Source: Chloroflexia bacterium SDU3-3 (lineage in GTDB: Bacteria; Chloroflexota; Chloroflexia; Chloroflexales; Roseiflexaceae). From it: a stretch of DNA of 64,000 nucleotides. A model generated the notes under the pieces. The model ran no database searches, was not told the origin of the DNA, and saw nothing but the letters and a program-made list of their open reading frames with translations. The stretch is taken from contig WBOU01000016.1 of NCBI GenBank assembly GCA_009268125.1, forward strand, positions 62,001-126,000, written 5' to 3'. The position numbers and the translations under genes are program-made. Shown here piece after piece: positions 8,682 through 18,036 of the stretch. The stretch's first letter is position 1, and every line of letters starts with the position of its first letter.

Positions 8682-8690
8682 ATTATACCA
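8682..8690 (-). promoter_or_regulatory. Extended -10 promoter of ppa
   Basis: The reverse strand reads TGGTATAAT, an extended -10, about 100 bases upstream of the ppa ATG. There is no clear -35, which an extended -10 can tolerate. Confidence 0.55.
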
Positions 8691-8815
8691 TGTACGCTCT
8701 AGATGCCATGCGGCGCACCTAGCTGCCAAACAGCCCATGCCGATCGTAAGGGCATGCGCCGCCACGGCCATGCATGGCCAGCGGGCAGAAAACCGATGAT
8801 GAAGGAGGTGACACG

Positions 8816-9448
8816 ATGAATCTTGAGGATATCGTGGCCCAGGCCGCCGGGGTGATCGAGGAGACCCACGCGACGCGCGAGCGGGCGCTGGCGCTCTCGC
8901 GCGGGCTGATCCGGCAGTGCGCCAACAGCATCCGCGCCTGCCACCGGGCCGAGTTCGTGCAGGCCCAGGCGCTGCTGGCCGAGGCCGGGGCCACGGCGGC
9001 CACACTGCGCGAGGCGCTGCGCGGCCACCCTGGCCTGTTGCACGCAGGCTATACCCAGGATGCGCTGAAGGAGTACGCCGAGGCGGCGCTGGTGTACGCC
9101 TTCCTGCGCGGCGAGGATGCGCCCGGCCCTGCGTCGCTGGGCGTGGAGCCTGCGGCCTACCTGAACGGCCTGGCCGAGGCCGCATCCGAGCTGCGCCGCG
9201 CCATCCTGGATGGCCTGCGCCATGGCCAGGTGGCGCGTGGCGAAGCCCTGCTGGGCGTGATGGACGAGGTCTATAGCCTGCTGGTGACGGTCGACTTCCC
9301 CGACGCGATCACCGGCGGGCTGCGGCGCACCACCGACGCGCTGCGGGCCGTGCTTGAGCGAACACGCGGCGACATGACCTCGGCGCTGCGCCAGGAGGCC
9401 CTAGCCGCCGCGCTGCGCGACTTCGAGCGGCGGCTGCCGCCAGCCTAG
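8816..9448 (+). CDS. Translin/TRAX-family protein
   Basis: A 210-aa, almost wholly helical protein. The start is fixed by AAGGAGGTG at 8802-8810. The seven-helix translin fold is suggested by ERALALSRGLIRQCANSIRA, a central DALKEYAEAALVYAFLRGE and a C-terminal region with MDEVYSLLVTVDFPDAITGG. Eukaryotic TRAX uses two glutamates in an E-Y-V-E motif plus an aspartate for its endoribonuclease activity in the C3PO complex. Here E86 and E89 (KEYAEA) match, and D150 is a candidate third ligand. So it may be a catalytic, TRAX-like RNase or single-strand nucleic-acid binder that forms a ring-shaped oligomer. Its stop overlaps the stop of the convergent gene by four bases. Confidence 0.75.
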   Translation: MNLEDIVAQAAGVIEETHATRERALALSRGLIRQCANSIRACHRAEFVQAQALLAEAGATAATLREALRGHPGLLHAGYTQDALKEYAEAALVYAFLRGEDAPGPASLGVEPAAYLNGLAEAASELRRAILDGLRHGQVARGEALLGVMDEVYSLLVTVDFPDAITGGLRRTTDALRAVLERTRGDMTSALRQEALAAALRDFERRLPPA

Positions 9449-10254
9449 CGCTGGGTGCTCTTCTTGGCATCGTCGTAGGAGACCACGCGCGCGCCGTTGG
9501 CGTAGTGCTCGCCGGGCGCGCTGGGCTGGGCGGTCTCCTCATCGTCGAAGCTGGCCACGCCGCCGGACGAGGACTCGCCGCCGAGCGGGCGCTCGGGCGG
9601 GGCCGCATCGCCCAGGGCTAGCTCGCGGTCGGAGACCGCGCCGCCCGGGGTGCGCACGGCGGCCACCGGCGTGGCGGCGTTGGCCGGGCGGTCGATCATG
9701 GTCGCGTCGCCATAGCGGCCCGCCATAGGCACGGCGTGGCCCTGATCGTCGTAGATCGCCACATCCACCGGCCCGCTCGACAGCATGTCGGTCTCGTTCT
9801 CGCGGATGGAGCCGGCGCCGTCGTGGGCCAGCAGCTTGCGCACCTCGAAGGCGTAGGAATCCTCGGTCTTTACGGCCACCAGGGTCTTGCCGCTCTGCAC
9901 CGCCTGCTCGTAGCGGCGGGCCTCCTCCTCGGTGATGCCCGCGCTCTGCATCAGCGCGCCAGCCAGGCCGCCCACCACCGCGCCCGCCGCCGCGCCCGTG
10001 AGCGCCGCCGCCACCGCGCCGCCCGCGATAAACGGGCCGATGCCCGGCAGCACCAGCGCCACCAGGCCAACCAGGCCGCCCCAGGCCGCGCCCACCAGCG
10101 CGCCCTCGCCCACATTCAGCTGATCGCCGTGGGCCGCGTCGGGCGCGATCAGCGAGGTGTCGTGCAGCGGGATCGAGCTGGCGCGCAGCGACTCAAGGGC
10201 GTTCTTGGCGGCCTGCGGGGTGTCGAACACTCCAAGAATAGTCACGTAGTTCAT
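9445..10254 (-). CDS. General-stress-type protein with glycine-zipper membrane segment
   Basis: A 269-aa protein. Residues 1-50 (MNYVTILGVFDTPQAAKNAL, ESLRASSIPLHDTSLIAP) form the alpha/beta domain seen in the general stress protein 17M family. Residues about 55-105 are a Gly/Ala-rich hydrophobic block (GGLVGLVALVLPGIGPFIAG, then AAAGAVVGGLAGALM) that could insert as two membrane segments. After another alpha/beta stretch (YEQAVQSGKTLVAVKTED) the last 100 residues are low complexity and acidic, probably disordered. AGGAGGACAATC before the ATG at 10254 supports this start over one 20 codons upstream. Function unknown; family members are linked to stress tolerance. Confidence 0.7.
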   Translation of the reverse strand: MNYVTILGVFDTPQAAKNALESLRASSIPLHDTSLIAPDAAHGDQLNVGEGALVGAAWGGLVGLVALVLPGIGPFIAGGAVAAALTGAAAGAVVGGLAGALMQSAGITEEEARRYEQAVQSGKTLVAVKTEDSYAFEVRKLLAHDGAGSIRENETDMLSSGPVDVAIYDDQGHAVPMAGRYGDATMIDRPANAATPVAAVRTPGGAVSDRELALGDAAPPERPLGGESSSGGVASFDDEETAQPSAPGEHYANGARVVSYDDAKKSTQR

Positions 10255-10376
10255 GATTGTCCTCCTACCGATAGGCGGCACCGCAGCCGCCTGCTCTGCC
10301 GCTCTGCTATGCAAGCCGCGTGCCAGCCGCTACAGGATCGTATCAGGCCGCTCTCATAATCGCACGCACTTGCATT

Positions 10377-10386
10377 CTGCTACACT
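10377..10386 (+). promoter_or_regulatory. Candidate extended -10 (TGCTACACT) of the double binding-protein gene
   Basis: TGCTACACT lies about 80 bases upstream of the ATG at 10465. The identical nonamer precedes the HlyD-like gene at 13392-13400, suggesting matched promoters for the two parts of the locus. Confidence 0.45.
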
Positions 10387-10464
10387 AGCCGTGGAACTTT
10401 CTGCGCGTCTGCGACGTCCAGACCATACGCACTCAACCTTTAGACAACCTGCAAGGAAGAAATC

Positions 10465-13269
10465 ATGCGACGTGTCTTCTCGCTCCTATGCCTCTGCAGC
10501 CTGCTGCTTTCTGCTTGCGGGCCAGGCAACAGCGAAGATGATGGACCCATCCCCGGGCTTGACACATCCCCTGTACCAACGGCCCAGGGCAGCGGCGACG
10601 GCACTTCCAGCGGCGCAACTATCACCTTTGCCGCATGGGAATACGAGATGAGCACCTACGAGACGCTGGCGACAAAATTCCACGAGGAAAACCCCGGCAT
10701 CAACGTCGTGATCGTATCGATGGACGAGCTGTCGAGCAGCGGCGAGAGCGACGCCCCGCAGGACGAGGTCTCGCGCATGCGGCGGGTGGTGAGCGGTGCC
10801 GACACCGCAGCCCAGAGCAGCATCTCGCCCGAGGTGGCCGCATCGGGCCTGCTGCTAGACATGAAGCCGCTGATGGAGAGCGACGCGGGCTTCAAGCGCG
10901 ATGACTTCTACCCCGGCGTGCTCGATCGCGGCACCTACGACAAGGGCATGCTGGTGCTGCCGCGCTACGTGTGGCTGCAGATCTTGGCCTATAACAAGGA
11001 TCTGTTCAAGAATGCCGGCGTGCCCGAGCCGAAATCCGACTGGACCTGGAATGACCTGTTCGGGGCCGCCGAGCAGATCGCCGCGTTCGACAGCAAGGCC
11101 TACGGCTTCTACGACCCGAGCAGCGGCTTCTACAGCCTGCTGTCGGAGATCGAGAGCCGCAAGATCAACGTCTTGGATGTGTCTGCCGCCGACGCCGACC
11201 TCACCCAGCCTGAGCTGGTGAGCGCTATCGAGAAGATCCAGGGCCTGATCACCAACCGCACGATCTACAGCGGCGTCTCCAAGGGCTCTAAGAACCAGAG
11301 CGACCCGCAGCAGGTGGTGCGCGACGGCCATGTGGGCATCTTCCCACCCGAGATGACCACATCCTATATGGAGGGCGCCACCGACATCGGCAAACCGCAG
11401 ACCGCCGCCGATCTACCCTTCACCATGGGCAAGATCAACTACCCTAAATCCGACGCGCTGCTCTCGACCATCAACAACAGCAACGTCGAGGGCTTTGTGA
11501 TCAGCTCGGGGACGCAGCACCCCAACGAGGCCTGGAAATGGGTCGAGTTCCTCTCGCGCCAGACCGACGATAGCCCCAACGGCAGGATGATGATGGTGGG
11601 CACGGGCCGTATCCCCGCACGCCAGAGCGTGGCCGAGGCCAGCAAGTTCTGGGACAACGTCGACGACGAGGCCAAGACTGCCTACCAGACCACGCTGGCC
11701 CAGCAGGTGGTGCGCATGACCAAGACGCCCGACTACACCACGCTGGGGCCGCTGAGCCAGGCGATCTACGATGTGACGACCGGCGGAAAGAAGCCCGCCG
11801 ACGCGCTCAAGAGCGCCCAGGAGCAGCTGACCGCCCAGGTGGACGAGCTGGCCAAGGCTACACCCACGCCCACGCCGCAGGCCGGGCCGGTGGTGGTGTC
11901 CACGCCGGTGCCGCAGACCGCCCCCGATGGCGCGGCGACGCTGGTCTTCAACCCGCTGGGCTACGACACCTCGTCGTTCCGCAAGATGGCCCGCACCTTC
12001 AACGACCAGAAGAACGGCTACTTTGTGCAGATCAAGGCCACCGACGTCACCACATCGCCGGTGACGCTGGCCGACGCCGCCAAGAGCGCCGACTGCTTCG
12101 CATGGTGGAACGCACCCCAGTCGGCCAACGACTTCGCCGCGCTGCTCGACCTGCAGCCCTTCTTCTCGGCGGATGCCAGCTTCAAGCAGGATGACTTCCC
12201 GCCCGCCGTGCTGAGCCAGCTCACATCCAACGGCGGCATCTACGGCCTGCCCTACACCTTCAACACCCGCGTGCTGGGCTACAACAAGACCATATTCGAC
12301 AGCGCAGGCATCGAGACGCCGACCTACACCTGGAAGCCCGACGACTTCCTGGCCGCCGCCAAGGCGCTGACCACCGGCAGCGGCGACAAGAAGCAGTACG
12401 GCTACATCCCGCTGGGCGGCGCGATCAGCGACCTCAGCTTCTTCATCACACAGTTTGGCGGCCAGCTCTCCACCGGCAGCGGCAAGGATGTGCAGCCCAA
12501 CTTCAGCGACCCGACCGTGGTCAAGGCCATCCAGTGGTACATCGATCTGGCCAAAGTCCACGGCGTGACGCCCAAGTTCACCCTGCCCTACAGTCCCAGC
12601 GACAACTCCAGCGACAACTCGTACGACATGATCCAGAAGGGCCTGGGGGCCATGTGGCTGGACAGCGGCTACGGCTCGTTCCCGGTAGGTGTCGATGGGG
12701 TGAACTCGGGGCTCAGCTGGCAGCCGGGGCTGGCACCGCTGCCGCTCGGCGGCGCAGGCATGCAGAGCGGCGACCTCTGGGTGCGCGGCTTCTATGTCTC
12801 GGCCAAGACTGAGCAGCAGCAGGGCTGCTGGGAGTGGCTGAAGTTTGTCACTTCCAATGTGAACAACCTCAATGGCGACCTGCCCGCCCGGATCTCGGTG
12901 GCCAGCTCGGCGGAGTTCACCAGCAGCGCCAACGAGACCCAGCTGCAGATGATCAAGATCTACCAGGAGGCGCTCAAGCAGCCCAGCAAGAACAACCCTG
13001 GCCTGAACGCCCTGTACAGCTCGTCGCAGTTTGGATTTGACACCTACTGGTTCTACAAGGCCATCGACGACGCGATCGAGAAGGATGCAAACTTGGCCGA
13101 GGAGCTGAAAAAGGCCGACGAGCTGACCAAGGCCAACATGAAGTGCGTGGCCGAGACCCAGAAGCCGGCCACCTGCGCCAAGCAGACCGACCCCGAGTAC
13201 GACGGCTACAACACCGAAGACCCCGACCCGAACCGCCCGATCGGCATCGAGCGAGGGTGGGGCGGCTAG
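10465..13269 (+). CDS. Lipoprotein with two fused family-1 solute-binding domains
   Basis: A 934-aa exported lipoprotein: signal MRRVFSLLCLCSLLLSACGP with the lipobox cysteine at about residue 18. It contains two copies of the sugar-type (family 1) extracellular solute-binding fold. The first (about 50-465) begins TFAAWEYEMSTYETLATKFH and includes ILAYNKDLFKNAGVPEPKSD with WTWNDLF. A Thr/Pro linker (TPTPTPQAGPVVVSTPVPQ) follows. The second (about 492-910) begins LVFNPLGYDTSSFRKMARTF and includes VLGYNKTIFDSAGIETPTYT. Normal family members have a single domain of about 430 aa. It is followed not by MalFG-like permeases but by HlyD, FtsX and ATPase genes, so it may sense or deliver substrate to that exporter-like system (inference). 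AAGGAAG precedes the start. Confidence 0.88.
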   Translation: MRRVFSLLCLCSLLLSACGPGNSEDDGPIPGLDTSPVPTAQGSGDGTSSGATITFAAWEYEMSTYETLATKFHEENPGINVVIVSMDELSSSGESDAPQDEVSRMRRVVSGADTAAQSSISPEVAASGLLLDMKPLMESDAGFKRDDFYPGVLDRGTYDKGMLVLPRYVWLQILAYNKDLFKNAGVPEPKSDWTWNDLFGAAEQIAAFDSKAYGFYDPSSGFYSLLSEIESRKINVLDVSAADADLTQPELVSAIEKIQGLITNRTIYSGVSKGSKNQSDPQQVVRDGHVGIFPPEMTTSYMEGATDIGKPQTAADLPFTMGKINYPKSDALLSTINNSNVEGFVISSGTQHPNEAWKWVEFLSRQTDDSPNGRMMMVGTGRIPARQSVAEASKFWDNVDDEAKTAYQTTLAQQVVRMTKTPDYTTLGPLSQAIYDVTTGGKKPADALKSAQEQLTAQVDELAKATPTPTPQAGPVVVSTPVPQTAPDGAATLVFNPLGYDTSSFRKMARTFNDQKNGYFVQIKATDVTTSPVTLADAAKSADCFAWWNAPQSANDFAALLDLQPFFSADASFKQDDFPPAVLSQLTSNGGIYGLPYTFNTRVLGYNKTIFDSAGIETPTYTWKPDDFLAAAKALTTGSGDKKQYGYIPLGGAISDLSFFITQFGGQLSTGSGKDVQPNFSDPTVVKAIQWYIDLAKVHGVTPKFTLPYSPSDNSSDNSYDMIQKGLGAMWLDSGYGSFPVGVDGVNSGLSWQPGLAPLPLGGAGMQSGDLWVRGFYVSAKTEQQQGCWEWLKFVTSNVNNLNGDLPARISVASSAEFTSSANETQLQMIKIYQEALKQPSKNNPGLNALYSSSQFGFDTYWFYKAIDDAIEKDANLAEELKKADELTKANMKCVAETQKPATCAKQTDPEYDGYNTEDPDPNRPIGIERGWGG

Positions 13270-13370
13270 CGGCAGGCACAAGCGGAGTGCGGCAGGCATG
13301 CTTCTAGCATGCCTACCGCACCAGAGACATCCTTCGCACGGGCCACAGTCGTAGCGCGATGGCACCGGCG

Positions 13371-13400
13371 TTGCCAGACTGAACATGGGTTTGCTACACT
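13371..13400 (+). promoter_or_regulatory. Promoter of the HlyD-like gene
   Basis: TTGCCA (13371-13376), an 18-bp spacer and TACACT (13395-13400) preceded by TGC. It is placed 97 bases before the ATG at 13497, so the transport genes can be transcribed independently of the binding-protein gene. Confidence 0.65.
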
Positions 13401-13496
13401 ATGTCTATTGACAACTTCATCTCTACCGACCCGATGCCCGTGCGATGGCCCCACCATGGCTGCAAGCGCGGCAGCCCTGCCAAGGAAATAATCTCT

Positions 13497-15125
13497 ATGC
13501 GACGTGTGCGATACATCGGCACCGCTCTCCTATCGAGCATGCTGGCCTTCCAGCTGGCCGCGTGCGGCGCGGCATCCAGCGCCCAGACCGAGGAAGCCAC
13601 CCCTACCCCGCTGCCGCCCGCCGCCGAGATCGAGCGGCCCACCTTTGTGGTCAAGCGCGGCACGATCGAGAACCCGCTGGATGTAAACGGGCGCGTCTCG
13701 CCCGTCGACCTCAAGGCCCTGGCCTTCAAGCGCGCGGGCACCGTGGCCAGCGTCCACGCCGACAAGGGCCAGCAGGTCAAGGCTGGCGATGTGCTGGCCG
13801 AGCTGAAGCAGGATGACGAGGTCGACGCCCTGCGCGAGGCCGAGGACGGTGTGACCCAGGCCCAGCGCGACCTCGACAGCGCCAAGGTGCAGCGCGATAA
13901 GCAGATCGCCCAGGCCAAGCTCGACCTTCAGGACGCCCAGGATGCGCTCAAGCGCGTGCTGCCCGGCGGTGCTGACGACCCCATCCGCGCCGCACAGAAG
14001 GAGCTGGAGGAAGCCCAGAAGGCCGCCGACACCCAGAACACCACCGGCTCCGAGGGCAAGACCGAGGCCGAGTACAACCTGGTGAAGGCTAGCGAGGCGC
14101 TCTCGGACACGCAGAAGCAGGTGAGTGCCGCCTACTGGGATGTGGTCTGGGTCGACAAGTATGGCACCGACCCCGACAACCCCTTCACCGAGACCACCGA
14201 TGAAAACGGCAAGATCATCCGCAAGCCCAACAAGCTGACCGACGAGCAGAAGCAGGCGATCAAGGACAAGTATACCGAGGCCCAGCGCACCCTGCGCGAC
14301 TCCGAGCGCGCCGTGGCCCAGGCCGAGCGTGCGCTTGAGAAGGCCCGCAAAGAAGAGATCGACGGCAACGGCGACGCCACCGAGAAGGTGGCCGAGGCCC
14401 AGAACAAGCTCAACGACATGATCAGCGGCAGCGGCAACAAAGAGCTCAGCTCGGCCCAGAAGGCCGTGAAGAGCGCCCAGCTGGCCCTTGAGGAGGCCGA
14501 GGCCGCCACGCTCAACACCGCCACCAAGGCGGTGGAAGATGCCAAGCGCGCCCTCGACAAGGCCAGGAAAAAAGTCACCGACGGCCAGATCACCGCGCCG
14601 CAGGATGGCGAGCTGATCTCGATCTCGATCGGCGAGGGCGACACCGTAGAGGCCGATAGCTTCGTGATCGAGATCGCCGACACCTCGCGGCTGGAGGTGG
14701 GGGCCGAGCTTGGGGCCGAGCAGATGCGCCAGCTCCAAGAGGGCCAGCCCGCCGAGATCACGCTGCTCTCGCGCCCCGACGTGGTGATGCCTGCCAGCAT
14801 CCGCCAGATGCCCGAGCCGTATGGCTCTGGCTCCAGCGGCAATGTCGAGTCGAAAGATCGGCGCACGCTGTTCGAGATCGCCGATTTCAAAGGGCTGGAG
14901 CTGAAGAGCGGGCAGAACGTGAAGATCCGGATCGTGCTGGAGAGCAAGGAGAATGCGCTCTGGCTGCCGCCCGACGCGGTGCGCTCGTTCGAGGGGCGGC
15001 GCTTCGTGGTGGTGCGCACCGATCAGGGCGACCGCCGCCAGACCGTGAAGGTCGGCATCGAGACCCAGGACCAGGTCGAGATCACCGAGGGCGTGGAAGA
15101 GGGCGATGTTATCGTCGGGCAGTAA
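13497..15125 (+). CDS. HlyD/MacA-like membrane fusion lipoprotein
   Basis: A 542-aa adaptor. The signal MRRVRYIGTALLSSMLAFQL-AACG has a lipobox cysteine near residue 23. A barrel-sandwich half (VASVHADKGQQVKAGDVLAE) is followed by a very long helical hairpin (about 115-360) full of Glu, Ala, Gln and Lys, with a conserved break SAAYWDVVWVDKYGTDPDNP. The second half is TAPQDGELISISIGEGDTVE, then a beta-barrel and a membrane-proximal domain ending EGVEEGDVIVGQ. In MacAB/YknXYZ systems this subunit links to the FtsX permease outside the membrane. AAGGAAATAATCTCT before the ATG at 13497 supports this start; the frame is open 32 codons upstream. The permease starts seven bases after the stop. Confidence 0.88.
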   Translation: MRRVRYIGTALLSSMLAFQLAACGAASSAQTEEATPTPLPPAAEIERPTFVVKRGTIENPLDVNGRVSPVDLKALAFKRAGTVASVHADKGQQVKAGDVLAELKQDDEVDALREAEDGVTQAQRDLDSAKVQRDKQIAQAKLDLQDAQDALKRVLPGGADDPIRAAQKELEEAQKAADTQNTTGSEGKTEAEYNLVKASEALSDTQKQVSAAYWDVVWVDKYGTDPDNPFTETTDENGKIIRKPNKLTDEQKQAIKDKYTEAQRTLRDSERAVAQAERALEKARKEEIDGNGDATEKVAEAQNKLNDMISGSGNKELSSAQKAVKSAQLALEEAEAATLNTATKAVEDAKRALDKARKKVTDGQITAPQDGELISISIGEGDTVEADSFVIEIADTSRLEVGAELGAEQMRQLQEGQPAEITLLSRPDVVMPASIRQMPEPYGSGSSGNVESKDRRTLFEIADFKGLELKSGQNVKIRIVLESKENALWLPPDAVRSFEGRRFVVVRTDQGDRRQTVKVGIETQDQVEITEGVEEGDVIVGQ

Positions 15126-15131
15126 TCCACT

Positions 15132-18035
15132 ATGCTAAAAATACCCCAAGCGATTCTGGCCGTGCTGATCACGGCGCTCAAGCGGCTGCGGGCCAACTGG
15201 GGCCTCACGCTCTGCGCCCTGATCGCCCTGACGGCTGCGGTGGCACTGGCGATGAGCATCCCCATGTACGCCGAGGCATCCAACCTGCGCCTGCTGAAGG
15301 ACGAGATCCAGAAGCAGGAGGAGCGCAACAACCGATCGGCCTTCGCGCTGCTGTTCCAGTACATCGGCTCGTGGAATGGCGCGCTGGAGTGGGATAAAGT
15401 CAAGCCCGCCGACGACTACATCAGCGGGCGCGGGCTTGACTCGCTGCGGCTGCCGCTGCACGGCCTGGGGCGTTATGTCACTACCGACATCCTCAAGCTG
15501 TACCTGCCACAGTCGTCGGCCACCGAGAACCAGTACCTCAAAGACATCAAGCTGGGCTTTCTCAGCGGGATGGATGGCCAGATCCAGATCGTAGATGGCG
15601 AGCGCCCCAAGGCGGCCAGCGGCATCAGCGATGCGGTGGAAGTGATGGTCAGCCGCGACATGGCCGACGAGGTCGGCATCAACGTGGGCGACAGCTTCAG
15701 CGTGGTGGGCAGCGCGGGCAGCAAGGTGGTGCCCATCCCCATCCGCGTCAGCGCGATCTGGCAGGCCGTGAACCCCGAAGACCCCGCGTGGTTCTACCCC
15801 ACCAGCTCGTTCAAGGATGTCATCCTGCTCAACGAGCAGAGCTACACCGGCCCGGTGGCGGCTGCGCTGCAGAAAGAGGTCGGGCTGGTGATCTGGTTCG
15901 CCCGTATGGACGGCAGCGGGCTGAACGCCGACAACGCCGGGCTGCTGCTCAGCCGCGTCGAGCGGGTGCGCGCCCGCGCCTCGGGCGCAGTGCCTGGCCT
16001 CAAGCTGGTGCAGAGCCCCGCCGAGGCGCTGGGCCGCTACCAGACGGGCGTGAGCACGCTTACCAACCAACTGCTGGTGTTCAGCGTGCCCATTCTGGCG
16101 CTGGTGCTCTACTTCGCGGCGCTGGTGGCCTCGCTGCTGCTGGGTCGCCAGCGCGCCGAGATCGCCCTGCTGAAGACCAGGGGCGTGCGCGACGCGCAGA
16201 TCCTGGGCATCTCGGTGGTGGAGTGGCTGCTGATCGGCGGCAGCGCGCTGGCGCTGGGCGCGCCGCTGGCGCTCACCTTCGCGCAGTTCATGGGCCGCAC
16301 CGTCTCGTTCCTGAATATATCCAACGATGTCGCGCCGCTCACCATCAGCGTCAACGAGAACGCCTGGGGCTACGGCCTAGTGGCGGTGGGCCTAGCCATG
16401 CTGGCCGCGCTCGTGCCCGCCGCGTTCGCCACGCGCCGCACCCTGGTGGATGAGCAGCAGCAGGCCGCGCGCTCGGTGCGCCCGCCCTTCTGGCAGCGCT
16501 CCTTCCTGGATGTGCTGCTGCTGCTGCCGCCGATCTACGGCATCTACCAGCTCCAGCGCACCGGCGGGCTTCAGCTGGGCGGCGTTGCTGGGTCCGACCC
16601 GTTTTCCAACCCGCTGCTGGTGCTGGTGCCGGTGCTGCTATGCTTCGCGCTGGGCCTGCTGGCGGTGCGCATCATCCCGTGGGTGTTCGAGCTGCTGGCC
16701 CGCGCCGCGCGCGGCCCGCGCTGGGTCGGCCCGCTGGTGGCCTTCCAGGCCTTGGCGCGACAGCCCGGCAACTATCGCGGCCCGCTGCTGCTGCTGGTGC
16801 TGACGCTCAGCCTGGCCACCTTCTCGGCATCCATGGCCGCCACGCTCGACGGCGCGATGCGCGCCGCGATCAACTACAAGGTCGGCGCGCAGACCCAGCT
16901 GCTGGAGACGGGCGAATCTACCGAGCAGAGCAGCGGCGGTGGCCAGAACGGCGGCGGTGGCGGCGGTGGCGGCGGTGGCGGCGGCGGAACACCAGACAAG
17001 AAGGACATCCAGAAAGAGCCGCGCTTCCTGTTTGTGCCCGTGACCGAGCATCTCACCGTGTCAGGCATCAAGGCCGCCAGCCGTGTGGGCATCTACGACG
17101 AGACCACCGTGAACCTGGGCGGGGCCAGCAAGCAGGTGCAGCTGCTGGGCATCGACCGGATCAACTTCCCGCAGGTCATCACCGGCTTCCCCAAGCAGTG
17201 GGGCGGCGGCCAGTCGCTAGGAGCGCTGATGAACCTGCTGGCCCGCAATGCCGACGGCGTGATCGTGAGCAAGGATGTGCTGGCCGCAGGCCTCAACATC
17301 GGCGACACCATCCCCGCATCGGTGAAGATCGCGGGCGACCAGCGCGAGGTCAAGTTCCGCATCATCGCCGCCACCGACCTGTGGCCGGGCTTCTACCCGC
17401 AGGATGCGCCGATCATGGTGGCCAATCTCGACTATATCTTCGACTCGATGGGCGGCCAGTACCCCTACGACGTGTGGATCGCCCGCGAGCCAGGCGCAAA
17501 GGTGACGGACATTATGAACGGCGTGCGCGGCCTGGGCATCACCGTGGTGGATGCGGTGGATGCGCAGGAGCAGATCGCCGCCGAGCAGGCCAAGCCGCAG
17601 CGACAGGGCCTGTTCGGGCTGCTCTCAGTGGGCTTCATCACCTCGGGCGGGCTCACGCTGATCGGCTTCCTGCTGGCCTCGCTGATCACCGCCCGCCGCC
17701 GCTCGATTGAGCTGGGCGTGCTGCGCGCCCTGGGCCTCAGCGGGCTGCAGGTGGGGCTGGCCCTAGTGCTTGAGCAGGTCACGCTGGTGATCGCCGGGCT
17801 GGCCGCTGGCACCGGCATCGGCCTCGCAGTCTCGGCATACGTAGTGCCGCTGTTCCAGGTGGGCATCCCGCCACACCCCGGCACGCCGAGCTTCCAGCCG
17901 CAGATCGCCTGGGATCAGGTCACCATCATCTACCTTGTGTTCGGGGCCGCGCTCACGCTCACCCTGCTGGCGCTGGCATGGTCGCTCGGGCGGCTGCGGC
18001 TGTTCCAGGCGGTCAAGCTGGGCGATATGAACTAA
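15132..18035 (+). CDS. FtsX/MacB-type ABC permease, long form (967 aa)
   Basis: Membrane subunit of an ABC system of the MacB/LolC class. An N-terminal membrane helix (about 18-36, LCALIALTAAVALAMSIPMY) is followed by a large extracellular domain, then a four-helix FtsX block at about 310-440 (FSVPILALVLYFAALVASLL with LLLGRQRAEIALLKTRGV). Two hydrophobic segments, a second extracellular domain (about 590-825) and a final FtsX block (GLLSVGFITSGGLTLIGFLL, TARRRSIELGVLRALGLSG) complete it. Such double-FtsX permeases work as a self-contained dimer-like unit. A glycine-rich stretch at about residues 603-620 (GGG-QNG followed by twelve or more Gly) interrupts the second external domain and is probably a flexible loop. 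One base separates it from the next gene. Confidence 0.92.
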   Translation: MLKIPQAILAVLITALKRLRANWGLTLCALIALTAAVALAMSIPMYAEASNLRLLKDEIQKQEERNNRSAFALLFQYIGSWNGALEWDKVKPADDYISGRGLDSLRLPLHGLGRYVTTDILKLYLPQSSATENQYLKDIKLGFLSGMDGQIQIVDGERPKAASGISDAVEVMVSRDMADEVGINVGDSFSVVGSAGSKVVPIPIRVSAIWQAVNPEDPAWFYPTSSFKDVILLNEQSYTGPVAAALQKEVGLVIWFARMDGSGLNADNAGLLLSRVERVRARASGAVPGLKLVQSPAEALGRYQTGVSTLTNQLLVFSVPILALVLYFAALVASLLLGRQRAEIALLKTRGVRDAQILGISVVEWLLIGGSALALGAPLALTFAQFMGRTVSFLNISNDVAPLTISVNENAWGYGLVAVGLAMLAALVPAAFATRRTLVDEQQQAARSVRPPFWQRSFLDVLLLLPPIYGIYQLQRTGGLQLGGVAGSDPFSNPLLVLVPVLLCFALGLLAVRIIPWVFELLARAARGPRWVGPLVAFQALARQPGNYRGPLLLLVLTLSLATFSASMAATLDGAMRAAINYKVGAQTQLLETGESTEQSSGGGQNGGGGGGGGGGGGGTPDKKDIQKEPRFLFVPVTEHLTVSGIKAASRVGIYDETTVNLGGASKQVQLLGIDRINFPQVITGFPKQWGGGQSLGALMNLLARNADGVIVSKDVLAAGLNIGDTIPASVKIAGDQREVKFRIIAATDLWPGFYPQDAPIMVANLDYIFDSMGGQYPYDVWIAREPGAKVTDIMNGVRGLGITVVDAVDAQEQIAAEQAKPQRQGLFGLLSVGFITSGGLTLIGFLLASLITARRRSIELGVLRALGLSGLQVGLALVLEQVTLVIAGLAAGTGIGLAVSAYVVPLFQVGIPPHPGTPSFQPQIAWDQVTIIYLVFGAALTLTLLALAWSLGRLRLFQAVKLGDMN
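16930..16988. repeat. Glycine-codon microsatellite inside the permease gene
   Basis: GGCGGT/GGC triplet repetition encoding about 16 glycines. It is a likely site of length variation by slippage. Confidence 0.8.
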
Positions 18036-18036
18036 T

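Larger units (their letters stand above)
8583..8815. other. Divergent intergenic region between ppa and translin gene
   Basis: A 233-bp region holding the ppa promoter and its roughly 90-nt leader on the reverse strand, and the start signals of the translin gene on the forward strand. Confidence 0.5.

Noticed and set aside
11413-13386. Reverse-strand 657-codon frame opposite the double binding protein
   Set aside because: Shadow frame in GC-rich sequence; low-complexity Val/Gly/Leu/Arg translation, while the forward frame has clear binding-protein motifs.
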